Positions 1 to 8,194 of a DNA stretch of 64,000 bases are shown piece after piece; the stretch's first letter is position 1, and every line of letters starts with the position of its first letter. The translations under genes and the position numbers were made by a program. The notes below the pieces were generated by a model. That model saw nothing but the letters and a program-made list of their open reading frames with translations, did not search any database and was not told the DNA's origin. The stretch lies in contig DIVR01000065.1 in NCBI GenBank assembly GCA_002428325.1, positions 169,977 to 233,976 on the forward strand, written 5' to 3'. The stretch comes from a bacterium UBP4_UBA6127. GTDB lineage: Bacteria > UBP4 > UBA4092.

Positions 1-309
1 TACCAGTTCGGAAACAATGTCCGATGAAGTGACAGAGCCAAACAATTTACCTTCTTCGCCTGTTTTCGCTTTAATGGTTACCTTCAAAGCCGAAAGGGTG
101 GCGGCAAACTGTTCTGCGCTGCCTTTCTGTTCAGCCAATACTTTGGCTCGTTTGGTCTTTTCCATCTCAAACAGTTGAACAGCATGGCGAGTCGCTTCCA
201 GGGCCAGTTTACGGGGAATAAGATAGTTTCGGGCATATCCGGGAGCTACATTCACTGTATCGCCGTAATTCCCGAGACCTTCAATATCGTCTTTCAGTAT
301 GACCTTCAT
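1..309 (-). CDS. rplI: Ribosomal protein bL9 (partial, C-terminus outside window)
   Basis: Large-subunit protein bL9, which binds 23S rRNA near the base of the L1 stalk. The reverse strand reads MKVILKDDIEGLGNYGDTV at the start, then the GYARNYLIPRKLA segment of the N-terminal RNA-binding domain and the beginning of the long connecting helix (about residues 40-75). 103 codons are visible with no stop, so roughly the last third of the C-terminal domain lies beyond base 1. It is the most distal visible gene of the prs-rplY-pth-rpsF-ssb-rpsR-rplI operon, 24 nt after rpsR. The rpsF-ssb-rpsR-rplI order is a classic bacterial arrangement, which supports the call. Confidence 0.95.
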   Translation of the reverse strand, partial: MKVILKDDIEGLGNYGDTVNVAPGYARNYLIPRKLALEATRHAVQLFEMEKTKRAKVLAEQKGSAEQFAATLSALKVTIKAKTGEEGKLFGSVTSSDIVSELV

Positions 310-333
310 TGTGATTACCTTTCCTTCGTCAAT

Positions 334-687
334 TTATTCGGCTGCAAACGGCAAAAGTGCAATGGTGCGAGCACGCTTAATAGCCACGGTTAACTGGCGT
401 TGATGATGTGCGCAGGTGCCGGTGATTCGGCGGGGAATAATCTTGCCCCGTTCTGTGACAAACCGTTTTAACCGGGTAATGTCTTTATAATCAATGGTAT
501 CTACCTTATCCAGGCAGAACCGGCAGACTTTACGGCGAACAAATCGCTGTCGACGGTTAGCCGGACGGGCAGGATAACGCGGTTGACGACTGGGAACATG
601 TTCACTGCGGGTTACTGGCGCCGCGGGTATGATCGGTGCCGGTGTTTCAGTATTCGGAGTAACGGGTGTATTTTTGTTTTCTTCCAT
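334..687 (-). CDS. rpsR: Ribosomal protein bS18 with long N-terminal extension
   Basis: Small-subunit protein bS18, partner of bS6 on the platform of the 30S subunit. The family core is the C-terminal 67 residues or so, beginning RRKVCRFCLDKVDTIDYKD and including the RGKIIPRRITGTCAHHQRQL segment. About 45 residues precede it: a Thr/Pro/Ala-rich then Arg/Pro-rich extension absent from typical 70-95 residue bS18. I chose the ATG at 685-687 because AAGGA lies 8 nt upstream. An in-frame ATG two codons earlier (691-693) would have only 2 nt to that Shine-Dalgarno. The gene lies between ssb and rplI. Confidence 0.93.
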   Translation of the reverse strand: MEENKNTPVTPNTETPAPIIPAAPVTRSEHVPSRQPRYPARPANRRQRFVRRKVCRFCLDKVDTIDYKDITRLKRFVTERGKIIPRRITGTCAHHQRQLTVAIKRARTIALLPFAAE

Positions 688-736
688 GGTCATTTTCCTT
701 TTTGGGTCGGTTTTCTAAATCTTGAGCTCCCTTAGC

Positions 737-1153
737 TTAAAAGGGAACGTCCTCACTATTCTCATCAGAAGGGGGTGGGCCAAAATCAGTCGAAGGTGCC
801 TGGCCTCCCATGTCACGGTTGGATCGTTCCAAGGGAATAAGGGTCTGGGCCACTACTTCCGTAGAGGACCGTTTCTGACCGTCTTGTCCCTGCCATGACC
901 GAGTTCTCAGGTAACCTTCCACAAATACTTCTTTGCCTTTGATGAGGATTTCCTGGAAATTGTCATATTGACGAAGCCAATATTCGACCCGGATAAAAAG
1001 GGTATCTTCTTGATAATTACCGCTTTTGTCTTTCCATCGCCGGTTTACGGCAAGGTCAAATGTGGTGACAGAAGAGCCGCTTGGAATGACACGGGTTTCT
1101 GCATCCCGTGTTAATCTTCCAATCAGCGTCACCCGGTTGAGATTGTTAGCCAT
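737..1153 (-). CDS. ssb: Single-stranded DNA-binding protein
   Basis: SSB coats single-stranded DNA in replication, recombination and repair. The 138-residue product starts MANNLNRVTLIGRLTRDAE and has an OB fold over about residues 4-108, followed by a Pro/Ser/Asp-rich linker and the acidic tip SEDVPF that recruits partner proteins. An upstream in-frame ATG at 1246 is less likely, because it would add 31 basic residues lying inside rpsF. A GGAGGA Shine-Dalgarno sits about 10 nt before the chosen ATG. The start overlaps the end of rpsF by 8 nt, so translation of the two is probably coupled. Confidence 0.95.
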   Translation of the reverse strand: MANNLNRVTLIGRLTRDAETRVIPSGSSVTTFDLAVNRRWKDKSGNYQEDTLFIRVEYWLRQYDNFQEILIKGKEVFVEGYLRTRSWQGQDGQKRSSTEVVAQTLIPLERSNRDMGGQAPSTDFGPPPSDENSEDVPF

Positions 1154-1610
1154 TGTTGGACGTTTCCTCCGCTGCTGGGGTTTCCGCCGCGGGTTCGGAG
1201 TTGACCGGTGTTTCTGTGGATTCAGCAGGTATCGCTTCAGCTTCAACGGCCGCCGCTTCAGCCTGAAGTGCTTCAGCCTTGGCAGCTTTAGCTTTCTTCG
1301 GGGTAAATCGGCTCTTTTTGATCTCCTCCACCACGATGGTCATATGTTTCATGATGGTTTCATCAAAATGGAACAAGTTGATTAACTGTTCCACAACGGT
1401 CGGTTCGCTGTTATGGAGAATATAAACATAGTAGCCTTCCCGTTTTTTACGGATTTCATAAGCTAATGTTTTCTTGCCCCATTTTTCCAGCTTGGTTATC
1501 TCACCGCTGTTGTTTTTGATGACGGTTTCGACTTTCTGGATTTTCAGGTCAATGTTTGACTCATCCAGGCTGGTATCATAAATAATAATTGTTTCGTAAT
1601 TACGTTTCAT
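1146..1610 (-). CDS. rpsF: Ribosomal protein bS6 with Ala/Glu-rich tail
   Basis: Small-subunit protein bS6, which pairs with bS18 on 16S rRNA. Residues 1-95 form the ferredoxin-like bS6 fold, with MKRNYETIIIYDTSLDESN at the start, GKKTLAYEIRKKREGYYV in the middle and FHFDETIMKHMTIVV near the end. The remaining 55 or so residues are a low-complexity Ala/Glu/Pro tail, giving 154 residues against the usual 95-135. The ATG shares bases with the pth stop (ATGA, 4-nt overlap) and the 3' end overlaps ssb by 8 nt, so the genes form one tight transcription unit. Confidence 0.95.
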   Translation of the reverse strand: MKRNYETIIIYDTSLDESNIDLKIQKVETVIKNNSGEITKLEKWGKKTLAYEIRKKREGYYVYILHNSEPTVVEQLINLFHFDETIMKHMTIVVEEIKKSRFTPKKAKAAKAEALQAEAAAVEAEAIPAESTETPVNSEPAAETPAAEETSNNG

Positions 1611-2200
1611 TCGTTTTCATCTCCTGTAATATTATTCTTTCTCACATTAAACTGGTTCATGGCGGCCGAAAATCCCCGGGTCAGGATAGACTCTACCGCA
1701 TCTGCGGCTTGTCTGATCATTTCCTCCACTTCAGGTTGTTCACCTTTAGTGAAATGTCCCAGAACATAATCCGCCTGGTCCATAACGGGAGGCGGTTCAT
1801 TAATTCCCATTCGAATCCGGTTGAATCGATTGGATCCGATTTGGCGTATAATGGATTTTAACCCATTATGGCCTCCATCAGAACCTGAAGCTCTCAGTCT
1901 CAACTGTCCCAGCGGAAGATGAACATCATCACAAAGAACGAGGATATCTTCCGGAACTATTTTGAACCATTGCATCAGGGGAGAAACAGCATCCCCGCTC
2001 CGGTTCATATAGGTTATCGGTTTGACCAACACGGCCTCTTCGCCGGAGAGGGTCCCTTTGGCATATTCCGCATTAAATCCTGACTTGAAATGTTGAAGTC
2101 CGGCTTGTTGCGCCAATAAATCAATGACCCTGAAACCGACATTATGCCGGGTGTTATCATATTGGCGGCCGGGATTACCGAGACCGACAATCAATTTCAT
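1607..2200 (-). CDS. pth: Peptidyl-tRNA hydrolase
   Basis: Releases tRNA from peptidyl-tRNAs that drop off ribosomes, an essential recycling step. The protein has 197 residues, the normal bacterial length. It opens MKLIVGLGNPGRQYDNTRHN, containing the conserved Asn10 and catalytic His19 region. It continues with KPITYMNRSGDAV (substrate-binding Asn) and DDVHLPLGQLRLR (catalytic Asp), then GSDGGHNGLKSI and FNRIRMGINEP. It lies 26 nt after rplY and overlaps rpsF by 4 nt. The prs-rplY-pth order is conserved in many Gram-negative bacteria. Confidence 0.97.
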   Translation of the reverse strand: MKLIVGLGNPGRQYDNTRHNVGFRVIDLLAQQAGLQHFKSGFNAEYAKGTLSGEEAVLVKPITYMNRSGDAVSPLMQWFKIVPEDILVLCDDVHLPLGQLRLRASGSDGGHNGLKSIIRQIGSNRFNRIRMGINEPPPVMDQADYVLGHFTKGEQPEVEEMIRQAADAVESILTRGFSAAMNQFNVRKNNITGDENE

Positions 2201-2226
2201 ATGACAAAGAACTTTCTGGAATCGGT

Positions 2227-2892
2227 TTAGGATTCCTTACCTTCTTCAGCGGTTTCTTCTTTCTTGCCCTTTTCAATGACTTCGGGCTCGGCGGCAGTCG
2301 CTTCAGCAGCCGGGGCGACTTCTTCTACTGTCGGAGGAACAATGCTGATTACGATATTGTTCGGATCTTCAAGTATAGTAACACCCTCGGGAACTGGAAG
2401 GTCTTTCACATGGACAGAATCATGGATTTGAAGTGTGCTCACATTGATGAGGAATCTCTCCGGAATCAGGGTCGGGAGACACTCAACTTCGACTTCCCGA
2501 AGATTGAATTCCAGAATGCCACCGGCTTTGACACCGATAGAAGCTCCTTCAATTTCAATACGAACAAAGGTTGTTAATTTCTTATCCATGGAAATACGAT
2601 AGAAATCCAGGTGGATGAAACTGGCTTTAATGGGATCGCGCTGGATATCTTTGACGATCACATTTTCAACGAGAGGGGAAGAACCCCCTTCGATTTCCAT
2701 ACTAATTAATACATTTAAACCCGCGCTGGAGTGCAGAATGCGGTGCATGTCACGGTCGTTAATACTGATGGACAGAGGCTGGGCCTCCCCGCCGTAAATG
2801 ACCGCAGGAACTTCTCCGGCCATCCGAAGCTGCCGGTTATTCCCTTTGGTAAGATTCTCGCGCGTTTTCGCTTTCAACGAGACTTGTTGCAT
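2227..2892 (-). CDS. rplY: Ribosomal protein bL25, long Ctc form
   Basis: 5S-rRNA-binding protein bL25 in the long Ctc (general stress protein) form, 221 residues. The N-terminal 5S-binding beta-barrel covers about residues 3-92 (ENLTKGNNRQLRMAGEVPAV, PLSISINDRDMHRIL, FIHLDFYRI). The TL5-like C-terminal domain covers about 95-190 (FNLREVEVECLPTLIPERFL, VTILEDPNNIV). An Ala/Glu-rich tail ends in EEGKES. The gene sits between prs and pth in the translation operon. The ATG is preceded by AAAAGGAGTC, a good Shine-Dalgarno. Confidence 0.95.
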   Translation of the reverse strand: MQQVSLKAKTRENLTKGNNRQLRMAGEVPAVIYGGEAQPLSISINDRDMHRILHSSAGLNVLISMEIEGGSSPLVENVIVKDIQRDPIKASFIHLDFYRISMDKKLTTFVRIEIEGASIGVKAGGILEFNLREVEVECLPTLIPERFLINVSTLQIHDSVHVKDLPVPEGVTILEDPNNIVISIVPPTVEEVAPAAEATAAEPEVIEKGKKEETAEEGKES

Positions 2893-2922
2893 GGTAAATG
2901 ACTCCTTTTAACTTCTTCTTGC

Positions 2923-3861
2923 TTAAACGAATAACGAACTTACTGACGTATAGCGATAAATACGATTAATCGCTTCCGCCAGCAATTCGGCGATGGAAAG
3001 CACCTTGATTTTGGAACACCGTTTGGACTCATCCAGAGCAATGGTATTGGTAACCACCAGCTCTTTGACGGGCGACTCCATTAATCGGCTGATTGCCGGT
3101 CCGCTGAGGACTGCGTGAGAACATCCCGCATAGATTTCCTTAGCGCCAGCAGTTTTTAGTGCCTTTATAGCTTCGCACAATGTTCCCGCGGTGTCGACCA
3201 TGTCATCCGCGATTATCAGGTTTTTGCCCTGGACATCGCCGATAATATTCATGACTTCCGCTTCACTCTGGCGGGGTCGGCGTTTATCTACGATGGCCAA
3301 TGGGGCATTTAAGCGCCGGGCAATGGAACGGGCCCGTTTGACGCTTCCAATATCTGGGGAGACAACCATAATGTCTTCAAGGTTTAGACCTGCCCAATAG
3401 TCGGTTAGAATTTTGTCGGCAAACAGATTATCTACGGGAATATCAAAAAATCCCTGAATCTGGCCGGCATGCAGGTCCACCGTGACGACTCGGTCTGCTC
3501 CAGCGGTGGTGATTAAATTGGCAATTAATTTGGAACTGATGGCGACGCGAGGCTGGTCTTTCCGGTCTTGACGGGCATAGCCGTAATAAGGAAGGACCGC
3601 TGTAATGGTATGAGCCGAAGCTCTCCGAAGCGCGTCAATGATGATGAGTAATTCCACCAGATGTTCATTAACCGGAGGTGAAGTCGGTTGAATAACAAAG
3701 ACTTCTGCCCCTCGGACGTTCTCATTGATCTTTGCGAATATTTCCGTGTCCGGGAATTTTTTGATCTCCAGCTGTCCCTGGGGAACGTTCAATGCCTGGC
3801 AGATTTCCTGGACCAAACCCGGATTGGCGCTACCGCCAAAAATCTTTAAGTCGTTTAACAC
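2923..3861 (-). CDS. prs: Ribose-phosphate pyrophosphokinase (PRPP synthase)
   Basis: Makes PRPP from ribose 5-phosphate and ATP for nucleotide, His and Trp synthesis. The 312 residues carry the family motifs: FPDTEIFAKINENVRG, the ATP-contacting YYGYARQDRKD, VTVDLHAGQIQGFFDIPVDN, a Mg-binding His/Asp region, the flexible KRRPRQSEAEVM loop and the PRPP-binding DDMVDTAGTL. The start is GTG (3859-3861), not ATG. AGGAG lies 6 nt upstream and no closer ATG fits the family N-terminus LNDLKIFGGSANPGL. It follows tRNA-Gln and leads the protein-coding part of the operon. Confidence 0.97.
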   Translation of the reverse strand: MLNDLKIFGGSANPGLVQEICQALNVPQGQLEIKKFPDTEIFAKINENVRGAEVFVIQPTSPPVNEHLVELLIIIDALRRASAHTITAVLPYYGYARQDRKDQPRVAISSKLIANLITTAGADRVVTVDLHAGQIQGFFDIPVDNLFADKILTDYWAGLNLEDIMVVSPDIGSVKRARSIARRLNAPLAIVDKRRPRQSEAEVMNIIGDVQGKNLIIADDMVDTAGTLCEAIKALKTAGAKEIYAGCSHAVLSGPAISRLMESPVKELVVTNTIALDESKRCSKIKVLSIAELLAEAINRIYRYTSVSSLFV

Positions 3862-3931
3862 AATAGCTCCTACGGTCTCTATTTGTAATATCTAATCTTA
3901 CTGAAAAAAGCCAATACTTGATGAAGACAAT

Positions 3932-4006
3932 TGGCTGCCCCGCTAGGATTCGAACCTAGTCACGCAGCTCCAAAGGCTGCTGTGCTACCAGTTACACTAC
4001 GGGGCA
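3932..4006 (-). tRNA. tRNA-Gln (anticodon TTG)
   Basis: A full cloverleaf folds on the minus strand: acceptor stem TGCCCCG/CGGGGCA, D arm GTGT/GCAC, anticodon stem GCAGC/GCTGC with loop CTTTGGA (anticodon TTG, reading CAA/CAG), a 4-nt variable loop, T arm CTAGG/CCTAG with loop TTCGAAT, G as discriminator and an encoded CCA. The U1-A72 pair and G73 are typical of glutamine tRNA. It lies about 70 nt upstream of prs under the same promoter, so it is probably processed from the 5' end of the prs operon transcript. Confidence 0.97.
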
Positions 4007-4069
4007 GTAAACTCTATCGGTTACCTGTACGATTTATCTTTATTAATTCTAAAATGGGAAAGATAAAAT

Positions 4070-4097
4070 CTTATAAAAAATAAGGCAAAAATGTCAA
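4070..4097 (-). promoter_or_regulatory. Sigma-70-type promoter for tRNA-Gln/prs operon
   Basis: On the minus strand a perfect TTGACA (4092-4097) and TATAAG (4070-4075) are separated by 16 nt. A start near 4063 would give a leader of about 57 nt before the tRNA. No other gene intervenes. Confidence 0.7.
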
Positions 4098-4362
4098 GAA
4101 GAGAAAGGCGTGATATGATATCCAATCCCCATCGAATTCAGGTCATATTTTTAATTAAATTCAGTTTTTAGATTATATCATATAATTTTGATAGAAATAA
4201 GAAAACTCCTGAAGAGCCTCTTGGGTTCAGACAGCGGCCTGAATGGTTTTGACAGCTGTCAAAATGACTTTAAATAACTTTAACTATACAGGGTTAACAT
4301 AAATAATATCAATTAATATGCCGAAAAGTCAGGTAACCCCACAGGATTTCAGTATTTTAATA
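4098..4362. other. Intergenic region between tRNA promoter and TPR gene
   Basis: AT-rich stretch with no plausible coding frame. It contains one copy of the dispersed 18-bp palindrome (4247-4264, listed separately). No intrinsic terminator with a clear T-run was seen for the TPR gene that ends at 4363. Confidence 0.5.
4247..4264. repeat. Solo copy of 18-bp palindrome TTTTGACAGCTGTCAAAA
   Basis: Perfect 18-bp palindrome centred on CAGCTG, downstream of the long TPR gene. The same sequence closes the hairpin-rich repeat units at 50.4-50.7 and 53.7-54.5 kb and occurs alone at 53051-53068. As RNA it could form a 7-bp AT-rich stem with an AGCT loop. As DNA it could be a site for a symmetric dimer. 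Confidence 0.85.
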
Positions 4363-7300
4363 TCAAAGCTGGATATATTTAGGGTTATTAATGGCATCCA
4401 TGAGTTTATCGGCTAATTCCTGATCATTGTCTTTTAAGTAGTTATATTCTTCCCAGGCTCCATTCTTATTGTTATTTAATAAGTGGATATATCCAAGGCC
4501 CAGGTGAGCTTTATTGAACTCAGGGGAGACTTCCAAGGCTTTATTCAGCTGCCGGATTGCTTCGGAATATTGTCCCATTTTTCCATAACCCAGGGCTAGA
4601 CTGTAATATCCATCCGGGAAAGTTGGGTATTTCTGGATGACTTGTTGATATTCTTCCATGGCTTTGGCGGTCTTTTTTAAATCAAAGTAACTGTCACCTA
4701 TCAAAAGATTAATTTCAGGGAAATCCTGTTTTAATCTAAGGGCTTCCTCATAACAGCGGATAGCATCATTGGGTTGGGAAATCCGGGCATAGGTTTTCCC
4801 CAGCCAAAGGTGGGCTTCCATCATTTCTGGTTGGATTCTGACGGCCTGTTGTAAGGCATTCAATGCATCGTTATACATGGCTATATTGTAATTGGAGACT
4901 CCCAACAGGTAATAAGCTTCTGCCATCTGTGGATCATATTTTAAGGTGTTTTTGAATATGGTGATGGCTGTTTCATATTGTTTCATTCGGAGATAAGTCA
5001 GGGCCATCTGGTAATAGGCTTCTGCCATATCAGGTTTTTGGGTGGTGGCTTTGGCAAAAGCAGCAATAGCTTCGGGATAATGGCTTAATATCAACTGGCA
5101 GTTCCCCAGATTATAATAGGCCATGGTATAGGTCGGACTATAATGGATGGCTTGGGTATAATTCTCGATTCCTTCCTGGAATTTCCCTGCTTTGGAATAA
5201 TGCGAGGCCAGATTGTAATAGGCTTCTGGGTAATCATTTTTAACTTGAATAGCTTTTAAAAAGGCTTTTTCCGATTCCTTTGGTTTATTGGCTCTTTCAT
5301 AAATTGAGCCTAGTTCATTATAAGCCTGGGCAAATTTAGGATTGACCTGGATCGCGGCTTTCAAAGCTGTTATGGCATCATTGTCCCGTTTAGCTTTCAC
5401 ATAGGTGATTCCTAATTCATAATGGGCTTCCGGCATATCCGGTTTAATCCGGGTGGCTTTCTGGAAATCCTGGATAGCGCTGTCTAAATCTCCCATTCCC
5501 CGGGAAGATAATCCCATTTGATACCAAGCTTCGGCATATTCAGGCCTGACTTTGACGGCTTGTTTGAATGATTTTAAAGCTTCCGGGTATCGTTCCATGG
5601 CATACAAGGAAAGCCCCATCCGGTATAAGGCTTCTTCCAGGTTGGGATGATATTTTAAGGTCATTTTATAGGTTTGAATGGCTTCGGAATATCGATGCTG
5701 GTCATGGAGAATGATCCCCAGATTATAGGAAGCTTCAATATAATCAGGTTTATAACTCAGGGCCGTCTTTATAGACTCAATGGCTTTGTCGGTTTCTTGC
5801 AGGTCCCGGTAAGCCAGTCCCCGAATATAATAAACTTCCGGCAGGTCTGATTTTTGTTTCAGAGCCTCTTCCAGGATTTCCACTGCTTTTTGGGGTTCTC
5901 CCAATCCCCGGTATATCGTACCCAGTTGATAATAGGCTTTGATAAAATCTTTCTTCAGAGCAATGGTGTCTTCCAGGATTTTTACAGATTCCCTGAACTG
6001 ATTTGTTTTATGGTAGGCTATACTAAGGTTAAATCGGGCATCCAGATAATCTGGTTGAATTTCCACTGCTTTTTGAAGGGGACTAACAGCTTCCTGGTCT
6101 CGTGTTTGTAATAAATAAGCGGTTCCCAGATTATAATAGGCTTTGGCATATTGGGGGTTAAGTCGAACAGCTTCAAGTAATGAACCAATAGCTTCCGTTC
6201 CTTTTCCTGTTTTCAACAGCTCCACTCCCAGGTCGTTATGGGCTTCAGCCATCTTGGAATTTAAGCTGATGGCCGACTTGTAGGCTGAGAGGGCATCAGA
6301 ACATCGGTTTAGTTTGGAATAGGTTACTCCCAGATTGTAATAGGCAGAGGCTGAATTGGCATCGATGTGGAGGGCCTTTTTCAAATACTTAATGCTTTCG
6401 GGATATTGGTAATTATCCCGAAAAGAGATGCCGGCATTGATGTAGGCATTCAAGTAATCGGGGCGAATCCGTATGGCATCCAGATAAGCTTCTGAAGATT
6501 CCTTATCCCTGCCCAGTTGATGATAGGCATATCCCAGGTTGTAATAGGCTTCGGCAAAGTCAGTTCGAAAACGGATAGCCCTCTGGTATTCTTTAATTGC
6601 TTCCATGGGCCGCTGTGTCAGGAGATAGAGACTCCCCAGTTCATATTGGCCCTGAGCTAAACGAGGATGGTAATGATTTGCTAACTTATAAGCGTCTTCT
6701 GCTTCAGCCCAATTTCGGGAATTAGTATAAAACCGGCCCATCTGGAGGTGGGCTTCCCATAATTCAGGTTTCAACTGGACCGCTTTTTGATAGGCCTGCA
6801 GGGCATCGGCCCGTTTTCCCAGCTTTTCATCAATGATTCCGATTCGGTAGTAACTTTCACCCATCCCTGGCTCAAGTTGTAAGGCCTGTTGGTAACTGTT
6901 CAATGCTTTATCAAATTTAGCTTTGTTCTCATGGCAGAATCCTATTCCATAAAGGGTTCTGGCATCGGTTGGATTCTTTTCGGATGCCTGGGTCAGGAGA
7001 CTTAAGGCTTCATCATATTTTTCCTGCCAGGCTCTGACCATGCCCTGCCAGTACAATCCATCAGAAGAATGATACCAATCACCCTGAGGAGTCTTTTTCC
7101 AGTTATCCCAAGAGACCAGGGAATCAGTGGATAAACTTAATATTTTGTAGGCGGGCAGGGATAGTTTCAGGTGATTGCCAGATTTCATGAATTGAGCATG
7201 GATTCCTACCAAAGAACCTCTTTCATCCAGGACCGGGCTGCCTCCATCCATATCGGGCAGGTTAGCTTTGACCGAGTAAATATTTCCCAATCCGGGAGCT

Positions 7301-7776
7301 GTAAAGACTTTCTCAATGATACCGGTTCGAATCTTCTTCCCGGGTTCCGGCTGAGTGTATATCAGTTGGTCTTCTGCCATGGGTGTGGAGGATATTGAAA
7401 AGGCTGGTGGTGTCTTTTCCGGTGGAGTGACCGATAGTTTTATCAAATCTGACTGGATATCTTCGGCTAATATTCCCTTTATTTTTAACTCGTTACCACT
7501 GGCATCCATTATTTTCAGGGTGGATGCTCCTAAAATTCCATGCCGAATGGTAATAACTTCCCCTTTAGCGGGTTTAATAAAAAAGCCACTGAGTTCGTTG
7601 GCGGTTTTTCCCCGGGAATCTATTACCAGAATTTTTACACTGTTATCCCGGGTAGCCTTAATTATTTCAGGGATTATATTTCTTGCGGTTGATAAGTAAA
7701 TGCCTGTTCCGATTATTAGGAGTCCTGCAAAAATTCCTGTTCCTGCTAAAATGCGTATTTTTTTACCCCGTAGCAT
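4363..7776 (-). CDS. Long TPR protein with inactive trypsin-like domain
   Basis: A 1137-residue protein. Residues about 8-28 form one membrane anchor. Residues about 45-215 resemble a trypsin-like peptidase: ITIRHGILGAST gives the His at 79 and the Asp is in DIQSDLIKLSV (110). Where GDSGGP is expected the sequence is DMDGGSPVLD (175-184), so the nucleophile Ser is replaced by Gly178 and hydrolysis is not expected. From about residue 240 to the end there are about 25 consecutive 34-residue TPRs with consensus AYYNLG...EAI..Y..A. It is probably an extracytoplasmic scaffold. It has its own promoter and lies between ispE and tRNA-Gln. I do not recognise a named gene. Confidence 0.85.
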   Translation of the reverse strand: MLRGKKIRILAGTGIFAGLLIIGTGIYLSTARNIIPEIIKATRDNSVKILVIDSRGKTANELSGFFIKPAKGEVITIRHGILGASTLKIMDASGNELKIKGILAEDIQSDLIKLSVTPPEKTPPAFSISSTPMAEDQLIYTQPEPGKKIRTGIIEKVFTAPGLGNIYSVKANLPDMDGGSPVLDERGSLVGIHAQFMKSGNHLKLSLPAYKILSLSTDSLVSWDNWKKTPQGDWYHSSDGLYWQGMVRAWQEKYDEALSLLTQASEKNPTDARTLYGIGFCHENKAKFDKALNSYQQALQLEPGMGESYYRIGIIDEKLGKRADALQAYQKAVQLKPELWEAHLQMGRFYTNSRNWAEAEDAYKLANHYHPRLAQGQYELGSLYLLTQRPMEAIKEYQRAIRFRTDFAEAYYNLGYAYHQLGRDKESSEAYLDAIRIRPDYLNAYINAGISFRDNYQYPESIKYLKKALHIDANSASAYYNLGVTYSKLNRCSDALSAYKSAISLNSKMAEAHNDLGVELLKTGKGTEAIGSLLEAVRLNPQYAKAYYNLGTAYLLQTRDQEAVSPLQKAVEIQPDYLDARFNLSIAYHKTNQFRESVKILEDTIALKKDFIKAYYQLGTIYRGLGEPQKAVEILEEALKQKSDLPEVYYIRGLAYRDLQETDKAIESIKTALSYKPDYIEASYNLGIILHDQHRYSEAIQTYKMTLKYHPNLEEALYRMGLSLYAMERYPEALKSFKQAVKVRPEYAEAWYQMGLSSRGMGDLDSAIQDFQKATRIKPDMPEAHYELGITYVKAKRDNDAITALKAAIQVNPKFAQAYNELGSIYERANKPKESEKAFLKAIQVKNDYPEAYYNLASHYSKAGKFQEGIENYTQAIHYSPTYTMAYYNLGNCQLILSHYPEAIAAFAKATTQKPDMAEAYYQMALTYLRMKQYETAITIFKNTLKYDPQMAEAYYLLGVSNYNIAMYNDALNALQQAVRIQPEMMEAHLWLGKTYARISQPNDAIRCYEEALRLKQDFPEINLLIGDSYFDLKKTAKAMEEYQQVIQKYPTFPDGYYSLALGYGKMGQYSEAIRQLNKALEVSPEFNKAHLGLGYIHLLNNNKNGAWEEYNYLKDNDQELADKLMDAINNPKYIQL

Positions 7777-7858
7777 AAATCTATTCCCTGTCTTTAGGCA
7801 AAATATTAAAATATCAAAAATTCATCCTCTGCCCCCACAGCAGATGATTCTTACCGGA

Positions 7859-7887
7859 TATATATAACGTATCCTCTTTATTGTCAA
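7859..7887 (-). promoter_or_regulatory. Sigma-70-type promoter for the long TPR gene
   Basis: Minus-strand TTGACA (7882-7887) and TATATA (7859-7864) with 17-nt spacing. The predicted start near 7852 gives a leader of about 75 nt to the ATG at 7776. Confidence 0.6.
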
Positions 7888-8194
7888 TTAATTTCTTCAG
7901 TTCGCGACCCTTTTGACCCCTCTCCATTTCATCTTGGATGAGTCTGTTTGAGCTGTTTTTCTCTCTTTCCGACCTAAATCATTTATTTGTTTCCCTGATT
8001 ATATCCCTTGGGTCCGGACTGGGACCCAGGCTGATGGTTACAGCCTGGGTCTGGTTCCAATCATGTTCTTAAGTTTCCAGGTCCCAGGTGAAGGGTCATT
8101 TCCTGCCTAGGGTTCTCAAAGTCATGAGGGGAATAAATATCTCTTTAGAAGATTGAAAATAATTAAGATAATAGTACCTGTTTCAACAAAATCT
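7888..8194. other. Intergenic region between ispE and TPR gene
   Basis: Non-coding stretch downstream of ispE. It holds the 32-nt dispersed hairpin (8021-8052) and otherwise no feature I can support. The short related string TTTCCAGGTCCCAGG follows at about 8077. Confidence 0.5.
8021..8052. repeat. 32-nt dispersed hairpin, copy 1
   Basis: Contains arms ACCCAGGCTG and CAGCCTGGGT around the loop ATGGTTA. The 32-nt sequence is identical at 20547-20578, and a diverged inverted copy lies at 52203-52231. Here it sits between ispE and the long TPR gene. It lacks a T-run on either side, so it is not a standard intrinsic terminator. Confidence 0.85.
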
